This document shows positions 32,718 through 44,853 of a DNA stretch of 64,000 bases, piece by piece. Source of the stretch: Proales similis. Lineage: Eukaryota; Rotifera; Eurotatoria; Ploima; Proalidae. The position numbers and the translations under genes are program-made. Within the stretch, counting starts at the first letter, position 1, and every line of letters starts with the position of its first letter. The DNA is taken from NCBI GenBank assembly GCA_019059635.1, contig JAGVRJ010000006.1:1798001-1862000 (forward strand). The letters are read 5' to 3'. The notes under the pieces were generated by a model, which did not search any database, had not been told where the DNA came from, and saw only the letters and a program-made list of their open reading frames with translations.

Positions 32718-33157
32718 ATGCCTTGTAAGTAGATTAGGCTTGTCGACTCGGAATATTTGTGCTCCTAATCGTCGGACAAGTTTTCAAGATGGATTCGATT
32801 CTACGCAAACTGGCTCGTGTTAACATTAGACTATCGGAGCTGTTCTCTGGCCCGGAAGCATATTTTGCCCATCCTGGCCCAGGCAGCGTTGAACACTTGT
32901 ACTCTAACGGTGCCTCTTCTAACTGGAAAAGTAGTCCTCATTGGCAAAAAGTGCAAGCGGTGAATTCAAATCGAACGCACATTGCGCAAAATTTCTATTC
33001 GGCCGGGCGAAATTATCCTCTTCTCGACGAGGGCTCTCAGAAAGGCTCAAGATGGCAACAGCATCTCCTCGACGAGCTGGCAGGCTTTTTCCAACGATTC
33101 AGACATTCGTCTAATGACTATAGTGACTACAATGATATTTTATATTATTTCAGCTGA
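32718..33157 (+). CDS. Hypothetical two-exon small gene
   Basis: A tiny first exon (32718-32724, ATGCCTT) ends at a perfect GTAAGT donor. A 56-bp intron with a CTAAT-like branch site leads to exon 2 at 32781, which stays open to the stop at 33157 (130 aa). The predicted protein, beginning MPFFKMDSILRKLARVNI, is rich in Ser, Asn and Tyr and ends in aromatic and acidic residues (SDYNDILYYFS). I see no signal peptide, membrane helix or known domain. The intron size and start-hugging position match confirmed genes in this window, which is the main reason to believe it. The end overlaps a good 3' splice-like sequence (ttatatattatttcag), so the true C-terminus could differ. Confidence 0.4.
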
Positions 33158-34104
33158 AGCAAGAAAACACATTTTTGATTCAACTATTTAGACTGTTTCA
33201 TTTGATCAAGCAGACGAGACCGTCTCAGAGGCGGCTGAATAGGGACGAGGGGAAAGCGTAAAAATTATTCGGAGGCCATCTAATCAGCTTCTATTCTCTA
33301 GTTCAAATCAGCTAGGAGCGAAAGACAAAGAGCATTTGATATCATGAGGCACATAAGTTATCAGATGAACTATGCCAATCATCATCTTCGAACACGAGAA
33401 GAGCTACAGAGGCCGCTCTAATTTTCACTCAGCGGGCGAGTTTCGAACTTGCGATCTGCATGACGGCCGCATTTTAAATTCGCTCTCGACCGCTGGGCCA
33501 AAATGCTATTTGACGGAAATTGCTCTAATCTTCACTTTTATGCTTGCCTCGTGTTCGCTCCTTCTTTGTAAAAACGATGTTGAATTTCTGTCTCTTCCGC
33601 TCCTGACGTCTGTTTGCTCATTAAATCAAAGCGAATTTTTTTTTGAACCTAATCATCCCTCGCTGATCCTTAGGCTTCCTTTCTAGGTATGAGCCTATGC
33701 ACCTCTTGGCACCGAGTCTTTCAAATGCATTTTCTCACTTTCTAATAGATCGATCGCCAGTGTCACAGAGTGTTAAATTAATGATATTTTCCAGCCCTAA
33801 ATATTCATTAGTGCCTGAATAAGCTGAGTGAGACGAGCTGTCAGATTCGGGCTTTAAACCGTTTTGACGCATGCCTTGTCAGATGACGGTAAAAGCTTAT
33901 GGCGTATATATGAGACTGCCAGACGGTAGAAGCCGCCGAATGACTCGTAAATAATTTCTCTGCGCTAATTTTAGTCTCTTTCTCTCTTGCCCGGCTTCTT
34001 CTTCATTAATAATCGCTTGCTATTAACGATTCCCTAGACAAACTGGTCGTGAATATAACTAGAGCGCCGACTAACATTCCCTTCCCATTTACCACTTGGC
34101 AAAC
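33158..34104. other. Intergenic with a tRNA-like element
   Basis: About 950 bases upstream of the VOPP1-like gene. Apart from the tRNA-like element at 33421-33512 no gene is seen. Confidence 0.4.
33421..33512 (-). other. Degenerate tRNA or tRNA-derived (SINE-like) sequence
   Basis: On the minus strand a good pol III A box (TGGCCCAGCGGTCGAGAGCG, 33500-33481) is followed about 50 bases on by a B box-like AGTTCGAAACTC (33449-33438) in a weak T-arm. The acceptor stem does not pair and the anticodon arm is poor, so a working tRNA is unlikely. It could be a decayed tRNA gene or the head of a SINE. Confidence 0.35.
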
Positions 34105-34732
34105 ATGAAACGCAACAAGCTACTCGCACTTTTCCTAATTGCGGCACTCTCAATCGAACCGGTAAGCGAAGAGTTTGAACCAAAGCGAGCAGGGTTTTTG
34201 AATTTGCAATGAAAAGTCGAACTCGGAAGTGATAAGGAACTGCTCGTACTGGAACAAATTTACAAAGAGGACTCAGTTCTTGATGTAAGCTCATCAACCG
34301 ATTGAACATGAATCTGGTTTTCATTTGAAGCGCCTTAGCTGCGAGCACGATCTTATATGCTGCGACGCAACAATGCCGTACCAAGCGTGCTGCTCTCCGC
34401 CTGAATACAGAAACCAGAGTCTGCCGACAGTGCGCCTCACTCTGCCCAATCTGCTTTTCATTGTGTTTCTTTACATCGGGTAAGCACCGACACACTTGAC
34501 TGCCGCCAATTTCTTCGATCGAGTGTTTCTTGCAAGAATCATATTGGCCGGTGGACTGGCCGTTCTCATCTGCCTCGGAGTGTCTTATTTGATCGAGAAT
34601 AACAAGCCCAAAATTCGCTACATTAGACAGGATTCGATTAAAACCGCCGACTATCGTCTAGTTCGTCAGCAATCGAGACGAACAGACGGCCAACTGCGAG
34701 CCTATTCAGTAACGAGCCAAATTCAAGTCTAG
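34105..34732 (+). CDS. Cys-rich single-pass membrane protein, VOPP1/WBP1-like
   Basis: Exons 34105-34161, 34217-34284, 34339-34479 and 34537-34732 give 153 aa. A signal peptide (LLALFLIAALS) precedes a short extracellular Cys module (NCSYWNKF, then CEHDLICC and ACC), then one membrane helix (LLFIVFLYIGIILAGGLAVL region) and a basic, Arg/Gln-rich cytoplasmic tail. The order C-W/Y, CxxxxxCC, CC, membrane resembles VOPP1/WBP1L-type adaptors, but the PPxY motifs that bind WW domains are missing here. The alternative exon-2 frame is also open but breaks the phase with exon 1. Convergent with TAPT1, 182 bp between stops. Confidence 0.6.
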
Positions 34733-34914
34733 CTCGTGCCCATTCCTCTTTGCCATTCTCTCTTTGGTTCCTCTTTGCTAGCACAGAGAATCAGGCCGAA
34801 CTTGACGAGCAAAGAAAACAAAGTGTTTATTTGTCAAGATTGCTTGAAATTATCACGATCATTCGCTCTAAAACAAAAATTGCGAGATTTACGAGAAAGA
34901 AGCAGTGCTCCTGT

Positions 34915-36955
34915 CTATTCGATGAATTTGATTTGCATTCGCCGCTTGTTGATCACACGAGTCAAGTGATAGTGGCGCTTTTCCGACGCCCGCTTGCGTA
35001 TGATCAAGACAGAACGCCGCATCTCTTTCACCGGTGATCGTATTTCGCTCGACTTTGTCGTGGACACAAACGACGCTTGCTCGCTTGCTTGCTCCTCCTC
35101 CTCTTCTTCTTTTTCTTCTTTGATGCGCTCACTGTTCGCTCTTCTCGCCCTGTAGAGGGAACTGTGTTCTTTTTCGTTCTTTTCTAAAGAAGCAGCAGCC
35201 GTGTTTGCTTTGTTGTTTTTAATTATCGACAAGGAAAAACTCAATAAAATAATGTGAGTCAATAACTTAAGCATGATGAGGCTAGAATGCGACAACAGTC
35301 AAGACGGTGTATTATGGGTCAGTCAATCAGTCGATTGCCTACTCACCAAATAAATCCGATGAGAACATTTAGAAAGGCGATGTAGTTATTGAACTTGATC
35401 GATTGGGTGCAGATTCGCAGCAGCAAACAGAACAACGGGATGGGGATGAAGCCGTACCGATGGCTTTCGAGCTCGAACTTTTCCTTTTTTTAGTTTTGCA
35501 GAAGATTAAGTCACGTGATGTCACACGGTGCCGAATCGGATTCTTACTCGACTCCGCTTGTTTTGAACATACTCCCACGCAAGTGTGTGTCTAAAGTCGT
35601 TGAAACAAGAGGCCGATATTGAATTGAATTTAAGAACGAACGCGTGCTTGACCCAGTCGATGAAGTATTCGCACGAGAATATGACGAAAAAGGTCGGAAT
35701 CAAATCGGATAAATGCCCTGAACAGGAAATTTCGACAAGAGTCTTAATTAAGGCTGCTGCGGCGGGAGCAGGTAGAGACGAACCTAGCTGCCAGTCGAAC
35801 TCGGCCATGTTGCGTATCATCACGATCAAAAGTAAAATTAAATAGTTGAAGCGTTCCTTCACATCGCTGCAGGACATTTGAAGAAGATTTTTCCGGTCAA
35901 ACTTTTTAAACACGCTGCCCTTGAGCTCGACGAACTAGAATTTGTCGGTTAGAAATTGTTCCTCTGAATGATCACAAAGTCTGCAAAGGAATTTACATTG
36001 TTCGACATCATGATGGTCAGCAGAGCCTTGTTGTGAGAATTGAATGCCACGTTGAAAGCGGTCGCTTGGCATAAAATGATCACTGAGTGAGAAACTAAAA
36101 TTTTCAACAACGAGTGAAGGCCAAAAATAGTAAACGGCAACGGCCAGAGAGAGAGAGAGAAGGGAAGTGGATGATTTGTGAGCGCAGAGAAGAAAAGCCT
36201 GAACCCGTCTGGAGCGAATTCGGCCAAGGAAAAAAGGATACAGACATAGATTGAGGCCATTAGTAGATGAGGAGCGGCCAAAATCATGCTGGTCTTGGGC
36301 TGAGTTATTGTCCAGTACAACGCTTCGATCACGTCGTGTCCGATAGAGCAGAGAAGCCGGTCTGCAACCTTTATTCATTAAGTTAAGCGTCAGGCTCAAG
36401 CCGAATACTGCGTCTTACCTCGAGCATGTTAAAGAATATGTAGAGCTTGATTATTGCTTGGCCCCGGACCATGTGATAGACCATTGAGGTGTCGATTAAA
36501 TTTAAAAGTAGAAAGCATTGCGCCATTAGAAATAGGCGACACAGATCAACGCGACGAGACGGTTCTAGCAATCGGCTGAACAATTTCCGCATTAATATCT
36601 TGGCCAAACAGGTCGGAGCTTGAGATGAGTGGTCTTACTTGAAATTGATACTGAACGGGTTCTGAAACGCTTGCAGCAAACTGACAAGCACTCGGAGCGG
36701 AAGCAGCGAGCAGACATAGAGGAAGCTGTCGGCGCATTGAATCAGGCCGAAGATCATGAACTTGACGAATTAAGAGAACTTTCAAGGCCAATTGAACAGA
36801 AATTGAATAAACAGAATCAGGCGAACCTTTTCAAGTGCCCAGGGCAGTCTAAGAAAGGCGTAGACATTCTCTCGTTTACGCTCGTATTCAATCTCAAGAT
36901 GATTTGGAAACGTTTCACTAGCGAGCTCTCTTGATAGAATGTTCCATATGTGCAT
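34915..36955 (-). CDS. TAPT1: TAPT1-family multipass membrane protein
   Basis: Nine exons (36955-36827, 36760-36639, 36575-36419, 36368-36242, 36094-35997, 35934-35787, 35717-35548, 35471-35347, 35281-34915) give 480 aa. The TAPT1/Emp65 family signatures are clear: MVYHMVRGQAIIKLYIFFNM, LEVADRLL, DVIEALYW, NVAFNSHNKALLTIMMSNN, FKKFDRKNLLQMS and DWVKHAFVLKFN. TAPT1 is an ER/Golgi-region protein needed for ciliogenesis and, in yeast, for ER protein quality control. The N-terminus is short: the first Met lies just before the conserved region, and a likely non-coding exon ends at about 37160 with a GTAAGT donor. The acidic C-terminal tail (EKEEEEEEQ) is cytosolic by prediction. Confidence 0.92.
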
Positions 36956-37442
36956 GATATCTGTCAATGAGAATCGAGTTTATTCATTTAGTTCTACATT
37001 TCTCTGAGTGGAGAGCGAACAGACAAGCAAGGACGCAGACGCCAGAGATTCATTCTAGACGAGTGCCGTCAGATTGTACGCGTGCAAGTGTGTGCGGCAC
37101 TATTCCAGGGCGTGCCAAATCCGCACGGCACAAACAAACGCATTTGAGAAGAAACTTACGTTCGGCTCACACCTGCGTGTATGGCGATGGACAAAATGTC
37201 TTTTTTTTCTGCAACGAAATCTAACACTTTACTCTCTCTCTGTGGTTGAGTATACACGCGGGCGGGATAAGTTCAGTTGTTCGAATTAACTGTTTGTCTA
37301 GTTTTGGAGCGAAAATTTGAACAGCAACCGCTCAATGCTTGAATGAATGAGAAAATAATCCGCAATAAGAGAAGAGGAGAATTGAATAAAGCTTAGACAG
37401 ACATAGGCGCACATCGGCTAGACAGGCGAGCAGGAGAAAGTG
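36956..37442. other. Divergent promoter region, TAPT1 / POLA1
   Basis: About 490 bases between the two starts. On the minus strand a likely 5' UTR exon of TAPT1 ends with a GTAAGT donor near 37160. No other element named. Confidence 0.5.
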
Positions 37443-40400
37443 ATGGGTAAGCTTCGTGAGCAGAGCAAAAACGAGCGGACGTAACTATCAAGTAACGTGC
37501 GAATAGATACGAAGACGTCGAGACAGCGCGGCAAAAAGCTGAGCGATAATAAACTGAGCGCTTTAGAGCGACTCAGACGCATCAGACAAGGAGAGAAGGT
37601 GGAAGAAGAAGAGGAAGAGGAAGAAGAGCTGTACGAGTATGTTGACGACGACGATCAAAACGACGACGAAGAATTGGAAGAGTTTGTGAGCAAGAAGAAG
37701 AAAACGAGCTTCGATTTGCGAACCGAAGAGAAGCACAAGAACGCAAAGCATTTGAGCAAAGACAAAACCAGCAAAATAGACCAAGATGAGGCGAGCAGTG
37801 AGAAAAATCGCGACATACGAAAGGCCTTTTTCAAAGCGGCCACGTCACAATCGAGCTCGAAACAAAAGGGCGAACTACTCGAGGCAGACGACGATCTGGC
37901 AAATGAGATCATGGCCGAGCTGATGCAGAAAAAATCAACAGCCAAATGCAAACCGAAATCTGCGGCGCCCAGTCGAGTAAGTCTGGGCAGCCCGATGACT
38001 TATGCAATGAGCAACATATCCTTGTCGCCAGCTCACAAGCGAAAGCTGAGTCCGGCCACTTCGGCCAGCTCAAACGATCGGGCCTCCTCCGACACGAGAC
38101 GTGTGTGCAAGAAAATCGAATTGGACGATCATATCGTACAGCAAATGTTCGACGACGACGACGACGACAAGCCGCTGGTCCAAGCTGAGAGCAAGCATGT
38201 TGGCCACTTGGCCGATGTGTCCAATTTGACGCCGACAAACAACGTCAAAGCGGAGCCAATCGATCATTCAGAGCAGACGGTGTCGTCGGTCAAAAAAGAG
38301 CCCATCGACCCAGACGTGGAAATGAGAGCGAACGAAAGTCTGCAGATTGCCAATCAATCGATGCTGGCCAATCATTTGAATCTGCCTCAGATGAAAAGTG
38401 AGCCAAGTCAGCAAACGAGCGAGGGCGATCTTCAATTTTTGGCCAAGAACTTGGGCTCTGCCACCGACGTCTTGTTCTATTGGCTCGATTTGTACGAAGA
38501 CACGCTGCACTCGACCGGCACAGTTTACTTGTTCGGAAAAATTCCAGTCGTGCGCACAGTTCAGGATGCACCGAGTTTGGCGTTCGTCAGCGCTTGCTGT
38601 GTAATTCGTAATATTCCCAAGATACTGTACGTTCTGCCTCGCAAATACAGACGAGTGAAGAACGAGTCAGGCGAGCCTTGTCCGGTGAGCATGGACGACG
38701 TCAAGGCCGAAGTGGACAACCTCATGCAAAGATATCGAATTCACTCCTACAGCACAAAAGTGGTTCGAAAGTACTTTGCGTTCGACAAGCGCTTAGAAGA
38801 GAATGAGGCAGTGCCGTACGAGAACGAGTATCTCCGAGTTGAATATCACCCGAGCAGCCATGAGAATCGAGTGCTGCCGGCCGAGATCGAAGGCGACTCG
38901 TTCTCCTGCGTCTTTGGCACGCACACGCCCTATTCTGAGGAACTGATCATCGGCCTGCGACTCAAAGGGCCCAGCTGGCTTCACATTCGAAATGCTCGTC
39001 AGCACGAGAGCGGCGGCGCCATGCTAAGTTGGTGCAAGGTCGAGTACACAATTGAGAACTACCTTGACATCAGCCCGTACAGCGATGATAAAACTCTACA
39101 AGAGCCAAAACTACCGCTGCCGAGCTCGCCTCCTCTCTCTGTGCTCACTCTGCTCATTCGAACTGTTCTGAACAGCAAAACGCAAGAGCACGAAATAGTC
39201 ACCGTCTGCGGCCTTGTGAACAGCAAATTTCAGCTCGACAAGGGCACGATGCCTTCGTCGGCCAAAGCGAGCATTTACGATTCGTATTTTTGTGCGTTGA
39301 GCAAACCGACCAACGGCCTCTTTCCCTACGACATTCAGAACGCGATCAACTCACTTCAGAGCAAATTCCGCGTCGAACTGTGCGGCAGCGAGCGAGCTCT
39401 ACTAGCATTTTTGCTCTGCAAAATGCACGCGCTCGATGTTGACATTGTAGTTGGCCACGATTTGTTCGGCTTCAATTTTGACATATTGCTAAATCGATGT
39501 TTGGTCAAGAAGATCCCGCACTGGTCTCGACTGGGTCGTCTAAAGCGCACAAGTATGCCGCCAATGCCGCAGCACAAGGCGTTCAATTCAATGATCGCTC
39601 AGCAGCGCATTCAAACGGTCTGCTCTGGCCGTCTACTTTGCGACGTGATGATCAGCGCCAAAGAGCTGCTTTCCAAGTGCAAGAGCTTTGATCTCAACGA
39701 GCTTGTCAATCACATTCTGCTCAAGAAAGGCAGCAATCAAATACTCGAGCGTGACTACGAGGCAGAGAAAAACGTGCTGAGCTACTTTGGCAGTGCTCAA
39801 ACGCTCATTCAGTTTCTTCAACTCAACATGCTCGACGCCACTTATATAATGCGAATTTGCAATGACCTGCAGTGTCTGCAACTTGCCTACCAAATCACTT
39901 GTATCGTGGGCAACGTTCTCTCGCGCACGCTGCTTGGCGGTCGTTCAGAACGAAACGAATACCTTCTCTTGCACGCATTTCACGACAAGGATTTCATTCT
40001 GCCCGACAAGCAGGCCTCGTACCGGAATAGATCGAAAACAGCCGCAGCTGCCAAGTCAAAAAGCAATGCGACCGTCAAGTCAGAGCCACTTTCTCAAGTG
40101 AGCAACACTCAAGACACAGTCGACGACGAAGACGAGCTAACGATCTCGAAAATGAACGAGGAAACACCGGCAGCGAAGAACAGCCACGTCTCGCACACAG
40201 GCTACTCAGGCGGCCTGGTGCTCGAGCCTCGTGTGGGCTTCTATGACAAGTTCATTTTACTGCTCGACTTTAACTCTCTTTACCCGAGCATCATTCAAGA
40301 GTTCAACATTTGCTTCACGACCGTCAGTCGTCCCAGTAACGAGGCGGCAGAAAGAGATCTGGACGACTATCTGGAGAATTATGTGAAATTGCCATCGCCT

Positions 40401-42270
40401 GACGAGAAGCCGGGCATTCTGCCGCTCGAGATTCGCAAACTGGTCGACTCAAGACGTCAAGTAAAGCAACTGATGCAGGACAAGTCGATCACGCCCGACC
40501 AGCGAATGCAGTTTGACATTCGGCAAAAAGCGCTTAAGCTGACTGCCAACAGTGTGTACGGCTGCTTGGGCTTTGAGAACTCGCGCTTCTTCTGCAAGCC
40601 TTTGGCTGCTCTCATCACCAAAAACGGACGAAACATATTGATGAAGACTAAAGAGCTGGTCGAGAGCAAACGCATCGAAGTAATCTACGGCGACACTGAC
40701 TCGATCATGATCAACACAAACTCGATCGACTACGACTCGGTGATCAAGCTCGGCAACATGATCAAAGGCGAAGTGAACAAACTCTACAAACACCTCGAGA
40801 TTGACATTGACGGCGTCTTCAAGAGCTTGCTGCTTTTGAAAAAGAAAAAGTACGCGGCTTTGACCATTTGCGGTCGCAATCCCAAGGACCAGTCGCTTCA
40901 GTGTCAGCAAGAAATAAAAGGACTGGACGTGGTCAGACGCGACTGGTGCCTTCTGGCCAAGCAGATTGGCGAGCGCGTGATCGGCGAGATTCTGTCCGGA
41001 CAGAACTGTGACACTGTCCTCGACAACATCAACAAGATTCTGAACGAGACTGGCGAAAAAATAAAAAACGGCTCGTACGACTTGTCGCTGTTTGAAATCA
41101 ACAAGGTGAGCATTCACTCTTCAAGACCTTTAAACTCTTTGTTCAGTCCTCTTGACTGGTTGATAGCAACTGAACCGAAATCCAGAAGACTATGGAGACG
41201 CTGCCCATCAGCCGCATGTATTGGTCGCGCTGAGGCACAACTCGAACGCGGAGAACAGCAAGAAATTTAGAGCAGGCGACGTAGTCTCCTATGTGATCTG
41301 CGAAGACGGCTCTAGCAACAGCGCCACGCAGCGAGCCTACTTAAAAGGCGAGCTGATCAAGAGCGGCGCTAGTGGTAGCAATTTAAAACTCGACACAAAC
41401 TACTATCTAACGCAGCAGGTGCATCCAGTCGTCACCCGTCTGTGCGAGCCGATCGAAGGCATCGACGCCTTTCTAATCGCTCAGTCACTCGGCCTTGACC
41501 CAAGCGGATTCAAGCACAAAAGCAGCCAAGGCTCGGCCAACTCTGCCCTCAGCATCGAGCCGGCCAAGTTGAGCAAACAGCAGAAAAAGCTCGAGATCTA
41601 CGTTAACGAGCTAGAGCAGTTCAAGAACAGCTTGCCGTTCAAGTATCGATGTCCCGAGTGTCGCACTGAAACCTGCTGGCAGTCGGTGTTCGTCAAAGAG
41701 AACATAGTCAAGAAAGAACAAGACGCCGACGAGGAGATGATGAGCACCAATCTTGACGAGATCGTGAAAAAGCCGCTCGGCTCGAGTGAGCACAACTATC
41801 GACTAAGATGCATCTTGGATGCATGCTCAAATGGCCAATGCCAACTCAAACCAGCTGATCAGCTCGATTACATTAAAAACTGTCTGACCCTTCAGCTCAG
41901 GGAATTTATCAAGCAGTACTACCAAGGCTGGCTGGTCTGCGACGATCAAATATGCAAATTCAGAACCAAACGAGTCTCGTCCAAGTTTGTTAACGGGCGC
42001 CCGATTTGCGTCGAATGCGCTCGAAGTCCGGTCTCGTTCGAATATTCGAGCGCCGAGCTCTATTATCAAATGAAGTTTTTCAAATTCATATTTGACCTTG
42101 AAATGTACAAATCGTATTTTAAAGATGATCAGAATCTGATCGACGCATACACAAAGAGCAATCCGAAGAGCAAAAAATGCCTTGACACCCTTCGAGACCA
42201 CGTGAACGACAAGCTCAAGAAGAACTCGTATGGCTTTGTCAAACTCACTGAGACGTTCAAATATATTTGA
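37443..42270 (+). CDS. POLA1: DNA polymerase alpha catalytic subunit
   Basis: B-family polymerase that extends the RNA primers made by primase at replication starts. The start exon is only ATGG (37443-37446); a 60-bp intron leads to 37507-41105 and a 61-bp intron to 41167-42270, giving 1,568 aa. The N-terminal tail is acidic (long Glu/Asp runs). Polymerase motifs are intact: DFNSLYPSI (about 922), KLTANSVYG (about 1013) and YGDTDSI (about 1061). The C-terminal region has the two Cys clusters that bind zinc and iron-sulphur or zinc and contact subunit B. Without the tiny exon the frame would have to begin at a GTG, so the split start is strongly implied. AATAAA at 42449-42454. Confidence 0.96.
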
Positions 42271-42657
42271 TCGAATCCTCCAACAACTCTTGGTCTGCAT
42301 TTTCATTCCTCTCTCGAACACGCACGTAATCTCTCTGGATTTATCTCATCTTTTTACCCATGTTAATCTGGTGTTTCCAAACAAACGAGAATCTGATTGC
42401 TTTTTGAACTGAACTTCAATTGTGAACTTGTGTCTCTAAATTTCTGTGAATAAATATCATCTGCTGCCTTGAGTATTTCTCATCGAGTCTCAAGTTGATC
42501 ATTTATTGCGCAATAATTAGAGCTGAACTTATTTAAAGCATTCTTTGCTATTCGACCTCTGTCTCTGACTGAGTGCAATGCGTATGACACTGACAAAGGA
42601 ATTCGCTCATTTCGATTTTGTGCAATTCAACTGTGCGACAAACACAGACGCCAACAG
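42271..42657. other. Intergenic, POLA1 3' region / GNL1 promoter
   Basis: About 390 bases between tandem plus-strand genes. A poly(A) signal for POLA1 lies at 42449-42454. No other element named. Confidence 0.5.
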
Positions 42658-44719
42658 ATGCCTCCAGTACGTCAGAGGAAGAAGCCGTTCAGTTCGAAAC
42701 AGAAAAAGGAACAGCTCAAGGCCAAACGCGAACGAAAGCGAAATAGATGTTGGTTAACTACTACTAGGCTAATCAGACGTTTCCGCTCATGACACTCTAA
42801 TCGGCTGTTGATAGGTGACACCAGCTCGGAGTCGGACAGCGGCGACCAGTGCGATAATGAACAAGCTGCAGATGCCCCAAATCAAACTAAGTCTTTAGAA
42901 GAAAGCATCAAAAAGATAAATCTCCAGCCGGTCAAGTCAGAGTCTGGTCGAGTGGTTCACGATCCCAATCGGTACTGAATTGAACCTCTTTGGTTGAGTT
43001 AGCCGCTGGCATTTACAATTTTTGACCAAATAAAGTTACAATTTGCAATTTAAACGAGAAACTCGCGAGGAGTTGAATCGGCTAAAGAAACGCGCCGGAG
43101 ATCCGTTGAATTACAAGGACGAAAAAGTCCTTGAGATGGACCTTGACGATGTGTACAAGCCGGGCAGTGTTCTGGACATTCCGGTGCGTCCGGAGTGGAA
43201 CTACGAAATGAGCCGAGAGCAGATCGACGAGCAAGAGCGAATCTATTTCGAGGTAATTCCGGCTCCTGATCAAGACGGTTCAAGCGGCAAATCTATTTCA
43301 TAAAAGGGCTATCTGAAACGAATTCTCGAGTCTTACTCTCACTCGCAGTTGAGCTATTTCGAGATGAACCTGGAAACGTGGCGTCAACTGTGGCGGGTCA
43401 CTGAGATCAGTGATATAATTCTGTTTATTGTAGATATTCGCTATCCGCCGCTGCATTTCTCGCCCATATTCTGCGACTATTGCACCAAAACTCTCAACAA
43501 AGACGTCATACTTGTTCTCAACAAAATAGACCTGGTCGATAGGCAGGTGTCTGTGGCGTGGAAAAGCTATTTCAAGCAGCGTTTTCCCAACTTGCGAATA
43601 CTCTTGTTCTCGTCAGCCAAGCAGATCAGGTTGAAAAAGAAACGAATGAAAAAGAGGGAAAAGACAGCGGGCCTGGCCGATGACAATCAGGAGCAAGCAT
43701 CAAAATTGGACAACGAAGAAGAGGACGTGTTTGTGCAAGCCTTGGCGGCCGAGATAAACGCCGCACGAGCTCATCGCCAGCTCTACGAAAGTGTTAAGGA
43801 AATAGTGGCCAATCGAGTGGACTTGTCGAGCTGGGCCGAGCTCACCGAAAATCTCATTAGAAAATCAACTTCTCTGTCAGAGCCGGCAAATGGCAAAGGC
43901 GAGGCTGACGAGGCATCCGAGCTGAAGCTGAGCGACGAGGACACTCTGCACATGGAGCAGCTCTATCACGAAAAGAAAAGCCGCAAGAGATTCGAGCACG
44001 GTTTTGTCACCATCGGCTGCTGCGGGTTCCCCAACGTGGGCAAAAGTTCGCTCCTCAACTCTTTGAATGGCCGAAAAGTGGTGAGTGTGAGTCGAACTCC
44101 TGGCCACACCAAACACTTTCAGACTATTTTCCTGACCAAAACTGTTCGTCTCTGCGATTGTCCAGGTCTCGTATTTCCCTCGCTCGTAAGCAAACAACTC
44201 CAGGTTCTGGCCGGCATATATCCGATCGCTCAGCTTCAAGAGCCCTACAGCACAATTAGATACATGGCCGAAAGAATACCGTTGACCTCCATTCTGGGCA
44301 TAGTTCATCCGGCAGCGGCGGGCGCCCATCCAGACAAAGAGCTTGAGTGGTGTCCAATCGATATTTGCGAGGCTTGGGCAGTCAAGCGTGGCTATTACAC
44401 TGCCAAAGCGTCTCGACCTGACATATTCAGAGCAGCGAACGAAATCCTGCGTAACGCCCTCGACGGCCGGGTTTGTCTGAGTCTCAAGCCCCCAAATTAC
44501 TACGCGGACATTGACAAGTGGCGACAACATGAAGAGACGCTGAAATTGGACGAGGTCATAAGCACGGTAAGAGAGTTTGCTGAGCTAAACCGCGAGGCAT
44601 ATCGTCAGCAGATTGAGACCCGAACAGACACGGAGAGTGACCAACAAGCGTCTGGTGAATCTGAAGGCTCTGACGAGCCCGAATCCAGCAACCAATTCGA
44701 ACTATTGGACCAGGACTAG
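42658..44719 (+). CDS. GNL1: GNL1/HSR1-family circularly permuted GTPase
   Basis: Exons 42658-42748, 42815-42971, 43036-43252 and 43307-44719 give 625 aa. The basic N-terminus (KKPFSSKQKKEQLKAKRERK) is the GNL1 signature and a nucleolar-targeting type segment. YFEMNLETWRQLWRV precedes the GTPase, whose motifs run in permuted order: G4 NKID (about 225), then G1 GFPNVGKSSLLN (about 394), then G3 DCPG. Acidic linker and C-terminal tail. Relatives (Lsg1, Nog2/GNL2, GNL3) act in ribosome assembly; a similar role is expected but GNL1 itself is less studied. AATAAA at 44791-44796. Confidence 0.94.
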
Positions 44720-44853
44720 CCACAGAACCATTTCTCTCCAAACCCACACCTTTGCAGCTGAAACTCTCATCTACTAATTCGCGACTCGGAAATAAAAATT
44801 GAAGCCGTATTGCACTGTTCAACAATTTATTGATGAGATTTGTAGAAAAATGA

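Noticed and set aside
37497-37506. POLA1 starting at a GTG codon at 37497
   Set aside because: A spliced ATGG exon at 37443-37446 plus a 60-bp intron gives a normal ATG start with no loss of frame.
40449-41117. 222-codon antisense open frame inside POLA1
   Set aside because: It mirrors a highly conserved polymerase region; codon bias of the sense frame keeps the antisense frame open, and it has no domain or start context.
43877-44530. 217-codon antisense frame in GNL1
   Set aside because: Shadow of the GTPase domain; no motif or splice support.
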